From: Porphyromonadaceae bacterium UBA7087
GTDB lineage: Bacteria; Bacteroidota; Bacteroidia; Bacteroidales; Muribaculaceae
Reading direction: 5' to 3'
NCBI GenBank assembly: GCA_002493515.1
Contig: DKYZ01000113.1
Location: 1-41,819, forward strand
DNA: 41,819 nt
This document shows positions 1 through 7,644 of the stretch, in pieces. The position numbers and the translations under genes are program-made. Numbering within the stretch: position 1 is the stretch's first letter; each line of letters opens with the position of its first letter. The notes below the pieces were generated by a model, which saw only the letters and a program-made list of their open reading frames with translations, was not told the origin of the DNA and ran no database searches.

Positions 1-78
1 AACTATAAACGATTAGTGATAAACTATAGACAGACGTTTATCACTAATCGTTTATAGTTTATCACTGATCACTGATCA
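1..78 (-). repeat. Operon-end repeat with perfect 24-bp inverted repeat
   Basis: Positions 1-24 and 36-59 are perfect reverse complements separated by 11 nt. Further partial copies of the same GATTAGTGATAA-like unit run on to the stop codon of the glycoamidase at 79-81, and even its last codons lie in the repeat. Read in the direction of that gene the element follows the stop directly. Related copies lie right after three other operon-terminal stops (near 1881, 22566 and 25480). The inverted repeat could form an AT-rich 3' hairpin. There is no T-run, so a classical intrinsic terminator is not supported. Confidence 0.7.
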
Positions 79-1470
79 CTAATCGTTTATCACTGTCTTG
101 AGGCTCTTCACGCGATGGTCGGCCGTCATGACTGTGATGATGTAGGCTCCGGGAACGTATCCGGCGAGACTTACGGTGTTCTCGCGCGGTGATTCCTCAC
201 CGTAGAGAAGCGTTCCGTCAATCGAACGAACGGTTACGGCGGCAACCCGCTCCGATGTGGAATATCTGACTACGTTTCCATCCTTCAGGAATGTCACGTC
301 CGCGATATCATCGCTGACGTTCTTCATGCCTGCCGGCATGCTTCCCTCCGTCGTGCCGTGGAAATAGAGCGACGGACGGAAATCGCCGTCCTGGTTGTAG
401 AACACTGCGTCAGGCACACGGATCATGATGCTGTGGTCGCCTGCCTTCTGCGGGCCGAGAGGTATGCGGCGCGTCGGAACGGCAGCACCCGGACACCAGT
501 TGTTCCATTCTTCCCACCATTCGTCTGACTTGCTCCCCCATCCGTATATACCGTTGCCCTGCGTATTGTATTTCCGGTATGGCTCGCAGCTTACTCCGCC
601 CGGCGTATAGGAATGTATCAGCTCGCCGTCGTAATAGACGAGATGGAGCCTTCTGACGTATTCCTCGCCATTCTCGGCAGCTCCATGGTTGGTAAGGATA
701 AGCGTGATCTGACTGTCGGTAACATCCTGCGGGATGTTGAAATGATATGTCTTTGTGGTAGTGCCGAGCGTGTCGGTCGCCACCTCCTTGTAGTTGTTCA
801 GATTGACGTTGCCGTGATCCTCCGCCTTCTTCGCATAGATGGGCACCATCACGTTGGTCGTGACCGGCGAGGCCGGCGACGCGTTCGTCAGGAAATCCAC
901 GGTCAGCGTGAAGACATCGTTGCGGCCCTCACACCCCTTTATCTGCTCGTTGGCGGCGTAAGGCACTCCGAACAGCTCCGCCTCCAGCCACAGGTCGTAA
1001 TTTTCACGCAAGGCCTTGTCGCGCAGAATCAGCGAGACATCCGGAGCATTGTAGAAGAAGGGAACAGCCTGGATTTTCTTGGAGTTCTTGTTCATGAACG
1101 GCGTTATGTAACGCGCCACCTCTATACGCTTCACGCTCTCATAGTCGTAAGACTCGGCGCCCTTCTCCACGAATGCGATATCGACATTTCCGATACGGTC
1201 GTAATTGTCACACAGCGGGCCGAGAGTCAGGTCAAGGTCCAGACGCTCTCCGATCCTGTCGAGCACATCATCCGTGAGCTTCACGGCGTAGATGGAGTTT
1301 TTGTGACGCAGGATGCCGTCATCCTTGTCGGCGTCGAAGATGTTGGAATTGTAACCATCGTAGAATACGGCTTTGTCGAGAATATTGATTCTCAGAGAAT
1401 CGCCGTCTTCCTGCGCCTGCGCCACTCCGCAAGGGAGGGCAAGCAATAAAAAAGGTAAAATTCGCCTCAT
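79..1470 (-). CDS. Secreted PNGase F-like peptide-N-glycosidase with T9SS-type C-terminal tail
   Basis: Likely removes N-linked glycans from glycoproteins by cleaving the Asn-GlcNAc amide bond. The 463-residue product has a signal peptide (about 1-19, ending AQA). An N-terminal PNGase F domain follows, with CDNYDRIGNV at 87-96 aligning with the CDEWDRYANV segment of Elizabethkingia PNGase F, so Asp91 matches catalytic Asp60. In the C-terminal PNGase F domain, NHGAAENGEEY (261-271) places Glu270 at the position of catalytic Glu206, and WCPGAAVPTR (325-334) matches WCPGMAVPTR. The last ~70 residues resemble a Bacteroidetes C-terminal sorting domain, suggesting export by T9SS. It is a single gene with its own promoter near 1544-1574. 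The ATG start is supported by the signal peptide. Family call is firm; substrate and activity are inferred from the alignment, which was done from memory. Confidence 0.85.
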   Translation of the reverse strand: MRRILPFLLLALPCGVAQAQEDGDSLRINILDKAVFYDGYNSNIFDADKDDGILRHKNSIYAVKLTDDVLDRIGERLDLDLTLGPLCDNYDRIGNVDIAFVEKGAESYDYESVKRIEVARYITPFMNKNSKKIQAVPFFYNAPDVSLILRDKALRENYDLWLEAELFGVPYAANEQIKGCEGRNDVFTLTVDFLTNASPASPVTTNVMVPIYAKKAEDHGNVNLNNYKEVATDTLGTTTKTYHFNIPQDVTDSQITLILTNHGAAENGEEYVRRLHLVYYDGELIHSYTPGGVSCEPYRKYNTQGNGIYGWGSKSDEWWEEWNNWCPGAAVPTRRIPLGPQKAGDHSIMIRVPDAVFYNQDGDFRPSLYFHGTTEGSMPAGMKNVSDDIADVTFLKDGNVVRYSTSERVAAVTVRSIDGTLLYGEESPRENTVSLAGYVPGAYIITVMTADHRVKSLKTVIND

Positions 1471-1543
1471 AAAGTTGGTTTTAATGGTGAATAAAAGCCT
1501 CCGGCACTGTCAGCAGCCCCCGCCGGCATACATTTGTCGACGG

Positions 1544-1574
1544 CAAACTTACAAAAAAAATCTGAAATATGAAA
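1544..1574 (-). promoter_or_regulatory. Promoter of the PNGase F-like gene
   Basis: On the minus strand, TAAGTTTG (1544-1551) fits the Bacteroidetes -7 element TAnnTTTG. TTTC at 1571-1574 is a one-mismatch -33 element with a 19-nt spacer. Predicted transcription start is near 1537, giving a leader of about 67 nt. Confidence 0.6.
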
Positions 1575-1630
1575 ATCGCGATGAGACCGGGAGCTTGTCC
1601 GGATCCCTTCTCCTGGAATCAGGACTCAGC

Positions 1631-1650
1631 CACATATGTGAACATATGTT
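1631..1650. promoter_or_regulatory. Tandem palindromes CACATATGTG AACATATGTT
   Basis: Two directly abutting 10-bp perfect palindromes share a CATATG core. They lie about 60 bp upstream of the -33 element of the PNGase gene, a reasonable place for an activator site. The regulator is unknown. Could be chance in AT-rich DNA, but two perfect decamers in tandem are unusual. Confidence 0.4.
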
Positions 1651-1742
1651 AATTCCAGTTCATCCTAAATTTTATATTGTTAAAATATATTAAACAGGCG
1701 TATTTTTTTTGTGTTATAGAACATAGTTATTGAAATAATTAG

Positions 1743-1825
1743 TAATTTTGCATCGAGTTTTTCATGGTATTAGATTTTAAGGTTAACACGAAGATTGGTT
1801 GTCGGGATGACAATCAATTTTTTTT
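1743..1825 (+). ncRNA. Candidate small RNA with own promoter and terminator
   Basis: TAATTTTG at 1743-1750 fits the -7 element and predicts a start near 1757; no convincing -33 element is seen. A 13-bp hairpin (1791-1803 paired with 1809-1821, loop GGGAT, two G-T pairs) runs into eight T residues (1818-1825), a good intrinsic terminator. The transcript would be about 65-70 nt with no plausible ORF. Neighbours are on the opposite strand, so it is not a leader or a 3' end of either gene. Function unknown. Confidence 0.5.
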
Positions 1826-1880
1826 GTGCCCATATAAAGGCAACAGGGGCATCCCGCTCCACACCCGGACACCCCCGCTT

Positions 1881-1911
1881 AACTTATCGCTAATCACTTA
1901 TAGTTCATCAC
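1881..1911 (-). repeat. Operon-end repeat copy after porE-like gene
   Basis: In gene direction, GTGATGAACTATAAG followed by TGATTAGCGATAAGTT comes directly after the TGA at 1912-1914. It matches the unit at 1-60 with a few substitutions. It ends the hpt-adk-porE run. Confidence 0.6.
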
Positions 1912-3900
1912 TCAATAAAGCTCGTAGTCGGTCGAGATGACCTGAAACTCTGTCCGACGGTTAATCTGGTCGGCAGCCTCCTGGTCTTCCGGACTCAGAG
2001 TCTCTATATATTCCTCGTTCAGCACTGTCCCTTCGGGAAACTGAGGATACAGCTTGTTGATACGCTTTGTCACAGTCTTGGGCATACTCTCCCCGTAACC
2101 TTTCGGATTCAAACGGTCGGCGGCTATACCGGCTGCTATAAGATAATCGACCACGCTCTTGGCTCTGCGGTTGGAGAGATTGATGTTATACTCGTCGCTC
2201 CCCTTGCGGTCGGTATGCGCCCCCATCTCTATGGTCACGTTGGGATTGTCGCGGAGCATCTGCGCCATCTCGTCGAGTGCTGCCTTCGATTCATCGCGGA
2301 GCGTCGCCTTGTCGAAATCATAGAAGATATTCTCCACCACCTGCGGCTTGTTTATGGCCGCCAGTATGAAATCTATCTCATAGTCGGCATTCTCCTCAGC
2401 CATGTCTGACTCGAACTCCTGCTTCACGTTCAGGTAGCCCTTCGCCCCGGCCTTCATCACATACTTGACGCCGCGCTCGAGATTGAACTTGAAGCTGCCG
2501 TCGTCGCGCGCTATCTCCTTCTGGTTGCTGCCGTCGTCTCCCACTATACGGATTATGGCGTTCGCCACCGGCTCGTCATCCTTGTCGAGCACCATTCCGG
2601 AAATAGTCACCTTTATCTCAGGAAGCTCGAAACTGAATATATGGTCATATCCGCGGCCGTCGCCCCGGTTTGAGCTGAAGAAACCCGATTCCCCCTCCCC
2701 GAACGTTATTCCGAAATCATCCCCCGCGCTGTTGATGGGCTGTCCCATATTGTCGATACTCCAACGGTCTCCGGTGGAGTTCAGCCGTGCCCGGAATATG
2801 TCGAGCCCTCCGAAGCCGGGGTGTCCGTCAGATGCGAAATATAGCAGGGAATCCGTGCGTGAGTATGGAAACATCTCGTCGCCCGACGTATTTATCTGCG
2901 GCCCCATGTTCTCCAGGCTTCCGGCACGCTCCTTCAGATTGATGCGCCAGATGTCCTTGCCGCCGAACCCTCCCGGCATGTCGGAAGAGAAATAGAGATA
3001 GGTGCCGTCGGCGGAAACCGCAGGATGGCCCACGGCGGAAATGGTGTCGGCGGTAATCTCGAATTTCACCGGCGCGCTCCAGGTGGCGTCGCTGCGCTTC
3101 GACGTGTATATCTCCACACTCGTATTTGAGGTCTCAGAGCGTTTCGCTACTGTCAGATACATCGTCTGGCCGTCGGGTGAGAAACTTATGATACCTTCGT
3201 CGGCGTCACTGTTCAGCTCGCCTCCGGCCGGCTCGGGGCGCTGCCACTCCCCCTTCTCGTTCTTCTTGCTATACCATATGTCGCTCTTTTTCATGCCCGT
3301 GATTTCCGAGCGGTTCTCCCCGGTCGACTTTTCGTTGGTAGAGGTGAAATATATCTGGTCGAGACTCTTGTCGAGAAACATAGGCGCGAAATCGGCGCGG
3401 CGGGAATTGAACAGTTTCGCGTTCTTCACCACATAGCGTGATTTAGGCTTGTTCTTGGCCTCTATCGCCTGCCGGCATCCCTTCATCGCCTCCTTGGCAT
3501 ACTGGTTGTCGGGGTCCCATTCCAGATACGTCCTGTAGGCATCCATAGCCGGCGCATACTTCCCCTCAGCCTGGAGCGAGCGCCCGAGATAAAGGAAGGC
3601 CATGCTGTCGGGATATTCATAGCGAATGGCGTTCTGATAGGCTGCCGACGCGCGTGCCGCCATATTCAGCTTGCGGTAGCATGTGGCCATCTTGTAGGCC
3701 ACCTCCCCTCGCAGCGGACGCTCCTCGCGCTTGGTCAGCTTGTTGTAGATTTTTCTGTAGGTCTTCGAGGCGTCGAAATACTCGCCGCGCTCCAGCTGCG
3801 CGTCAGCGTCGCTCAGCTTCGCGCCCCGGCAGCCTCCGGCCAGGAGCGTAAGCGTCATGGCCGCGAGCATAAGAATTATCCTTACCGTCTTTCTCGTCAT
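1912..3900 (-). CDS. porE: PorE-like T9SS lipoprotein (TPR, PD40 propeller, regulatory-like, OmpA domains)
   Basis: Probable periplasmic/outer-membrane lipoprotein that anchors the type IX secretion machinery to peptidoglycan. The 662 residues begin with a lipoprotein signal (LLAGGC, lipidated Cys24). TPR-like helices follow at about 30-145, then WD40-like PD40 blades (about 165-425; YFTSTN, YFSSD, YFASDG, FFSSNRG), a carboxypeptidase-regulatory-like beta domain (about 430-520), and an OmpA C-terminal domain (from about 535, with FDFDKATL-like and GAHTDRKGSDEYN motifs). The tail QINRRTEFQVI is typical of Bacteroidetes OmpA_C proteins. This order is that of Porphyromonas gingivalis PorE (PG1058). 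It is downstream of hpt and adk, with a large hairpin just before its start. Other TPR-PD40-OmpA paralogues exist in these bacteria, so the symbol is likely rather than certain. Confidence 0.72.
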   Translation of the reverse strand: MTRKTVRIILMLAAMTLTLLAGGCRGAKLSDADAQLERGEYFDASKTYRKIYNKLTKREERPLRGEVAYKMATCYRKLNMAARASAAYQNAIRYEYPDSMAFLYLGRSLQAEGKYAPAMDAYRTYLEWDPDNQYAKEAMKGCRQAIEAKNKPKSRYVVKNAKLFNSRRADFAPMFLDKSLDQIYFTSTNEKSTGENRSEITGMKKSDIWYSKKNEKGEWQRPEPAGGELNSDADEGIISFSPDGQTMYLTVAKRSETSNTSVEIYTSKRSDATWSAPVKFEITADTISAVGHPAVSADGTYLYFSSDMPGGFGGKDIWRINLKERAGSLENMGPQINTSGDEMFPYSRTDSLLYFASDGHPGFGGLDIFRARLNSTGDRWSIDNMGQPINSAGDDFGITFGEGESGFFSSNRGDGRGYDHIFSFELPEIKVTISGMVLDKDDEPVANAIIRIVGDDGSNQKEIARDDGSFKFNLERGVKYVMKAGAKGYLNVKQEFESDMAEENADYEIDFILAAINKPQVVENIFYDFDKATLRDESKAALDEMAQMLRDNPNVTIEMGAHTDRKGSDEYNINLSNRRAKSVVDYLIAAGIAADRLNPKGYGESMPKTVTKRINKLYPQFPEGTVLNEEYIETLSPEDQEAADQINRRTEFQVISTDYELY

Positions 3901-3907
3901 ATCGTTT

Positions 3908-3981
3908 CTATCGTAATACAGAATAAGGTGAACATCCCTTTGAAGCGGGCGTTCACCTTATTCTGTAACGGAAAACGATAG
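3908..3981 (-). other. Long intercistronic hairpin between adk and porE-like gene
   Basis: A perfect 16-bp stem (3918-3933 with 3951-3966, 17-nt loop) is flanked by a second 7-bp pairing (3908-3914 with 3975-3981). It ends about 8 nt before the porE-like ATG and starts 8 nt after the adk stop. There is no T-run on the minus strand, so it may be an mRNA processing or stability element rather than a terminator. Confidence 0.65.
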
Positions 3982-3988
3982 CCGTATA

Positions 3989-4579
3989 TTATTTTTCCAT
4001 ATCGGCGACTATGGCATCGATTCCCCTGGAGATATCCAGGAATATGTCGTCTACGGCTCCATGGCCTTTCACGGGCATATACTTCCCCTCCTTCGTGTAG
4101 TAGTCTTTCAGAGGAGAGGTCTGGTTGTGGTAGACGTCGAGGCGCTTCTTTATGGTCTCGAGATTGTCGTCGGCACGGCCTGTCTCCTTTCCGCGGGCGA
4201 TCATGCGCTCCACGAGCTCCTCCTCAGGCACCTCCAGCCCCACCACTCCGTGAAGGTCGGTGCCTCTCTTCTTCAGAAGTCCCTTCAGGGCTTCCGCCTG
4301 CGGAATCGTACGCGGAAAACCGTCGAAGATCACTCCGGGCTTACCCTGGGCCTCACGCTCGAGCACATCGTCGAGAATGTCGATCATGAGCTCGTCGGGG
4401 ATCAGCTGTCCCTGCGAGATATACTTCTCGGCTGTCTTGCCGAGCTCCGTGCCCCTCTTGATGTGGTCGCGGAGCACCTCCCCGGTGGAGATATGGTGCA
4501 GCCCGTACTTATCGATGATTTTGGCGCTTTGCGTTCCTTTGCCGCTTCCAGGCGCCCCGAACAATACCAAGTTTAACAT
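3989..4579 (-). CDS. adk: Adenylate kinase
   Basis: Converts ATP + AMP to two ADP in the cytoplasm. The P-loop GAPGSGKGT begins at residue 7 when translation starts at the ATG at 4577-4579, as in the family. An in-frame upstream ATG (4633) would add 18 unrelated residues and overlap the intercistronic hairpin, so it is rejected. The LID and AMP-binding signatures are present: STGEVLRDHI, FDGFPRT and the GRADDN region. The 196-residue length fits short-form adenylate kinases. It follows hpt in a minus-strand run, a pairing common in Bacteroidales. Confidence 0.95.
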   Translation of the reverse strand: MLNLVLFGAPGSGKGTQSAKIIDKYGLHHISTGEVLRDHIKRGTELGKTAEKYISQGQLIPDELMIDILDDVLEREAQGKPGVIFDGFPRTIPQAEALKGLLKKRGTDLHGVVGLEVPEEELVERMIARGKETGRADDNLETIKKRLDVYHNQTSPLKDYYTKEGKYMPVKGHGAVDDIFLDISRGIDAIVADMEK

Positions 4580-4601
4580 AGTGTATAATATTATGATATA
4601 A

Positions 4602-4631
4602 GTCCGCGGTATCCGGTAGGACACCGCGGAC
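4602..4631 (-). other. Intercistronic hairpin between hpt and adk
   Basis: A perfect 9-bp GC-rich stem pairs 4602-4610 with 4623-4631 around a 12-nt loop. On the minus strand it is followed by TTATATCATAA and then the adk start, with no T-run. The same tail follows the hairpin at 27217-27250. Confidence 0.6.
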
Positions 4632-4646
4632 ACTCTTCTTTTGTCT

Positions 4647-5210
4647 CTAACGCTTATCGGCGCACACCGGTTCCTCCACTACATAGATGTCGCGCAGATT
4701 TCGCATCTTCCCGTCGAGGTCGAGGCCATAGCCTATGATGAACTTCGGCGGTATCGAGAATGCCACGTAGTCGGGCTGGAAGCCGGTCTTCGTGCTTTCC
4801 GGCTTATGCAGGAGCGTGGCGAAGCGTATCGACGCCGGCTTTCGGCGCCTGAGGTCGTCGATCATATATTTCGCGGTCAACCCGGTGTCTACGATATCCT
4901 CGATTATCACCACGTCGCGACCCTCGATATCCTCGCCGAGTCCTATTATCTCCTTTATGCGTCCCGACGATGACATACCCTCGTAGCTGGTGTATTTCAC
5001 GAAGCATATCGTGGCGTCGTTGATACCGGTTTCCCTGATGAGGTCGGCCGCGAATATGAAGGCTCCGTTGAGCACGCAGAGAAACACCGGTGACTTTCCG
5101 GCCAGGTCGCGGCGCAGCTCGCCTGCGATGCGGCACACCTGCTCCTGGATCCTGTCGCGCGTGATATAGGGCACGAACGTCAGCCCGTCTACTATGACTT
5201 TATCTTCCAT
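4647..5210 (-). CDS. hpt: Hypoxanthine phosphoribosyltransferase
   Basis: Purine salvage: transfers phosphoribose from PRPP to hypoxanthine or guanine. The 187-residue product carries the PRPP-binding signature VVIIEDIVDTGLT, the LNGAFIFAADL loop, the flexible-loop segment VKYTSYEGMSSSG, and a C-terminal FIIGYGLDLDGKMRNL segment typical of the family. The ATG start fits family length. It lies 7 nt beyond the end of the Ig-like gene and heads hpt-adk-porE. No separate promoter was recognised, so read-through from upstream is possible. Confidence 0.95.
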   Translation of the reverse strand: MEDKVIVDGLTFVPYITRDRIQEQVCRIAGELRRDLAGKSPVFLCVLNGAFIFAADLIRETGINDATICFVKYTSYEGMSSSGRIKEIIGLGEDIEGRDVVIIEDIVDTGLTAKYMIDDLRRRKPASIRFATLLHKPESTKTGFQPDYVAFSIPPKFIIGYGLDLDGKMRNLRDIYVVEEPVCADKR

Positions 5211-5217
5211 TCTTATC

Positions 5218-7365
5218 TTACTTGATCACTACGGAGCTGCCGTTTATGATATAGATTCCCGAAGGAAGCGAACGGACGTCGTCGGCTGTGGCGCCACGCT
5301 TCACCATTATACCGCTGACGGTATATACGTCAGCCGTCTGGCCGTCAGCCAGGATCTGGTCAATGCCTGTTACGCCCGACACCTGGCAAACGGCACTCAC
5401 GTCGCTGCCATCCGCCGCCGTGCAGGTGATGTTGGCCGCGCCGATGCCTGTTACGGTCACATTGCCGTTGGAATCGACAGTGGCCACCTCCTCGTTGTCT
5501 GTAGTCCATGTGACACTCTTGTCGGAGGCATCCTCGGGAAGGACTGTGGCCTCGATGGAGAACACAGTGCCGGGAAGCGCCGTGTAGTTTCTCGGGTCAA
5601 GGGTTATCTTCTCGGCCAGTGTCGTAACGGTCACTGTGGCTTCCGCAGTGATTGTAAGCCCGTCGGGAACAGCCTTGATGACGGCGGTGCCGTTGCCTAC
5701 GGCCGTCACTACGCCTGAGGCGTCTACCTTGGCCACATTCTCGTTCTCGCTCCACCATACGATTCCCAAGTGAACAGACTCCTCGGGATAATATGTAATG
5801 CCGAGAGACATTTTCTCTCCCTTGTGTAGCTCTGCTGACTCGGGTGTGATGGAGATGCTTGTGGGCATGGTCGATACCGTCACCTCGCATGTAGCGGTCA
5901 GGGTAACGCCTCCTGTGGTTGTAGCTGTGATGACAGCGTTGCCGTTGGAGAGGGCCTTTACCACGCCGGCCTCAGTAACGCCCGCAACTTCGGGAGCGGA
6001 GCTGCTCCAGCTTATGGGATAGGTCTCGCAGCCCTGGGGCGCGAAAGTCACTTCAAGAGCGCGCTCCTCGCCAACATTCATCGCGGCTCCCGAAGGAGAG
6101 ACGCTGATGCTTGTGGGGAGTGTGGTGACAGTCACCGAGCATGATGCGGTGAGGGATGTTCCCTCTGCGGTTGTCGCGGTGACAGTGGCTGTGCCGTTGG
6201 CCACGGCTGTAACCTTACCGGAGGCGTCAACGGTCACGACAGCGGGATTGGAGCTTGTCCAGTTGACTCCCACAGCCTTGCTTCCCTCGGGAAGATAGCT
6301 TACGCTGAGTGTAGTTGACTCGCCTACGTGGAGAGCCGCCGTAGCGGGATTCACAGCGATCGACGTGGGAAGAGACGCGATGTATGCGTCATATTCAGCC
6401 TGCGTCACCACCTTTATCTTGGCTGGGCTTCCGGCCGGAACCTTGAGGTATGCCTTGTTGGCCGGGATATCCTCCACGGTAGCGGTTACGAAACCGAGCG
6501 ATCCGTCGTCCATCAGGCCGAGCAGACGCATCGTGTTGGCATCGTATTTCACGAAATTCTCGTGACGGTACTCGTGATTGCAGAAGTATACACCCACTAG
6601 CTGGTTGTTTGAGACGGCGCTCCCCTCCCCGCCTATCTCTACGCGGTTGCTGGATGGGGTCTCGTTGTTGCATTCCCAAATCACGGGAGTGCCTTTGGGA
6701 ATGACACCCTTCACCTCCGAGAGCACGGCCATGCCATGGCCGACCGTGCTGATGGTGTATGCCTTCATGCCGTTGCTGTGGCCCTTCATCGGAAAACCGG
6801 CATACATAGTCGTGTAGTTCTTTCCGTTGGCCTTGTATTCGGTCTTAACGCCGAAATACTGGTCACCGTCAGTAGAGAGAGGTTTGATATACCATTTGCG
6901 GTAGTCTCCCACCTTCGTGTTGGTCATCAACCCCCTGTCGAGGTCAGAGGCCTCGCCATCGCAGAGATATGACGCCGCTCCACTGTAGGTGCCATAGGCA
7001 AAGTAAGTGCCGTCCCAGGTCTGCCCCGGCTTCACAGGAGTCTCAATGACACTCAGATACTGGTCGAATATGTTGTAGAGGCTCTCCCCCTGGGCATACA
7101 GGTTGTATTTATATCCGCTCTGATGCTCGATATAGATTACAGTGGAAGGATCCGACACAGCCCTGTCGAATCCTTTCCAGAGCTGTATGGCGCCGGCGTC
7201 GACCTTGGTCGCGCCAAAATCAATTTTGCCTTTGTTGTCAGTGACATAGGCATAACGTTCAGTCACGTAATTCTGGATACGGTAGTAGCCGTCACCTTCA
7301 AGCTCGGCATGCGCACCTGCCACGCAAGCGGTCCCCAGAATGGCTGTCAGTAAAATTTTTTTCAT
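5218..7365 (-). CDS. Secreted protein with four Ig-like (Big_2) repeats and C-terminal sorting-like tail
   Basis: Predicted surface or secreted protein of 715 residues. It has a signal peptide (1-20, AHA end) and an N-terminal region of unknown fold (about 21-330; no family recognised, with GYYRIQN and repeated aromatic residues suggesting a beta-rich ligand-binding module). Four tandem bacterial Ig-like repeats follow, starting near 332, 416, 499 and 582. Each has the pattern TSIxVxPxxAxLxxGE then WxSxNxxVAxVDxxGxVTAxxNGTAxITA. The last ~50 residues (VYTVSGIMVKRG, LPSGIYIING) resemble a T9SS-type sorting domain. The Ig repeats are likely a stalk. A -7 box near 7471-7478 serves it; its end nearly touches hpt. 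The ligand is unknown. Confidence 0.8.
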   Translation of the reverse strand: MKKILLTAILGTACVAGAHAELEGDGYYRIQNYVTERYAYVTDNKGKIDFGATKVDAGAIQLWKGFDRAVSDPSTVIYIEHQSGYKYNLYAQGESLYNIFDQYLSVIETPVKPGQTWDGTYFAYGTYSGAASYLCDGEASDLDRGLMTNTKVGDYRKWYIKPLSTDGDQYFGVKTEYKANGKNYTTMYAGFPMKGHSNGMKAYTISTVGHGMAVLSEVKGVIPKGTPVIWECNNETPSSNRVEIGGEGSAVSNNQLVGVYFCNHEYRHENFVKYDANTMRLLGLMDDGSLGFVTATVEDIPANKAYLKVPAGSPAKIKVVTQAEYDAYIASLPTSIAVNPATAALHVGESTTLSVSYLPEGSKAVGVNWTSSNPAVVTVDASGKVTAVANGTATVTATTAEGTSLTASCSVTVTTLPTSISVSPSGAAMNVGEERALEVTFAPQGCETYPISWSSSAPEVAGVTEAGVVKALSNGNAVITATTTGGVTLTATCEVTVSTMPTSISITPESAELHKGEKMSLGITYYPEESVHLGIVWWSENENVAKVDASGVVTAVGNGTAVIKAVPDGLTITAEATVTVTTLAEKITLDPRNYTALPGTVFSIEATVLPEDASDKSVTWTTDNEEVATVDSNGNVTVTGIGAANITCTAADGSDVSAVCQVSGVTGIDQILADGQTADVYTVSGIMVKRGATADDVRSLPSGIYIINGSSVVIK

Positions 7366-7470
7366 AATTTAAATAAAAGTTATGTGCGGAATATGCCGAC
7401 ATACGCAGTCAATGTAGATTTGCCGTGTCGTTATTGTCGAGCTGTTATTGTCGCGTTTTTGTTCAAGTTG

Positions 7471-7478
7471 CAAATTTA
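7471..7478 (-). promoter_or_regulatory. Probable -7 promoter element for the Ig-like protein gene
   Basis: TAAATTTG followed by C on the minus strand matches TAnnTTTG. No good -33 element was found at the usual spacing. The predicted leader is about 100 nt. Confidence 0.45.
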
Positions 7479-7532
7479 TAAAAAATATTTTGTATTGCTG
7501 CTGAATGCAAACGAATTTAAACTTTTTTAAAT

Positions 7533-7584
7533 AAAAAAAGGGAGCCGCGCTCCGTATGGTTTCCCACATCGGGAGCGCGGCTCC
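7533..7584 (-). terminator. Strong intrinsic terminator after the OmpA-family gene
   Basis: A perfect 13-bp GC-rich stem (7541-7553 with 7572-7584, 18-nt loop) is followed on the minus strand by a run of T residues (complement of 7533-7540). It ends the transcript of the OmpA-family gene 60 nt after its stop. Confidence 0.85.
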
Positions 7585-7644
7585 TATTTCACGCGAGGCC
7601 TTCAGGCCTCATTTGCGCTTGGTTGGTTTCGTTCTCTCCGCTTA

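Larger units (their letters stand above)
1471..1911. other. 441-bp intergenic region
   Basis: No protein-coding gene is supported here. The region holds the PNGase promoter, two adjacent CATATG-centred palindromes (1631-1650), a plus-strand -7 box and intrinsic terminator that together delimit a possible small RNA (about 1757-1825), and at its right end a copy of the operon-end repeat. The genes on both sides are on the minus strand, so the plus-strand signals serve neither. Confidence 0.6.

Noticed and set aside
613..1449. Long open frame of 278 codons on the plus strand
   Set aside because: It is the antisense shadow of the PNGase F-like gene, has no signal or family features, and shares no promoter.
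7369..7569. 66-codon minus-strand open frame upstream of the Ig-like gene
   Set aside because: Spans the promoter and the terminator of the OmpA gene; low-complexity AT-rich product; not credible.
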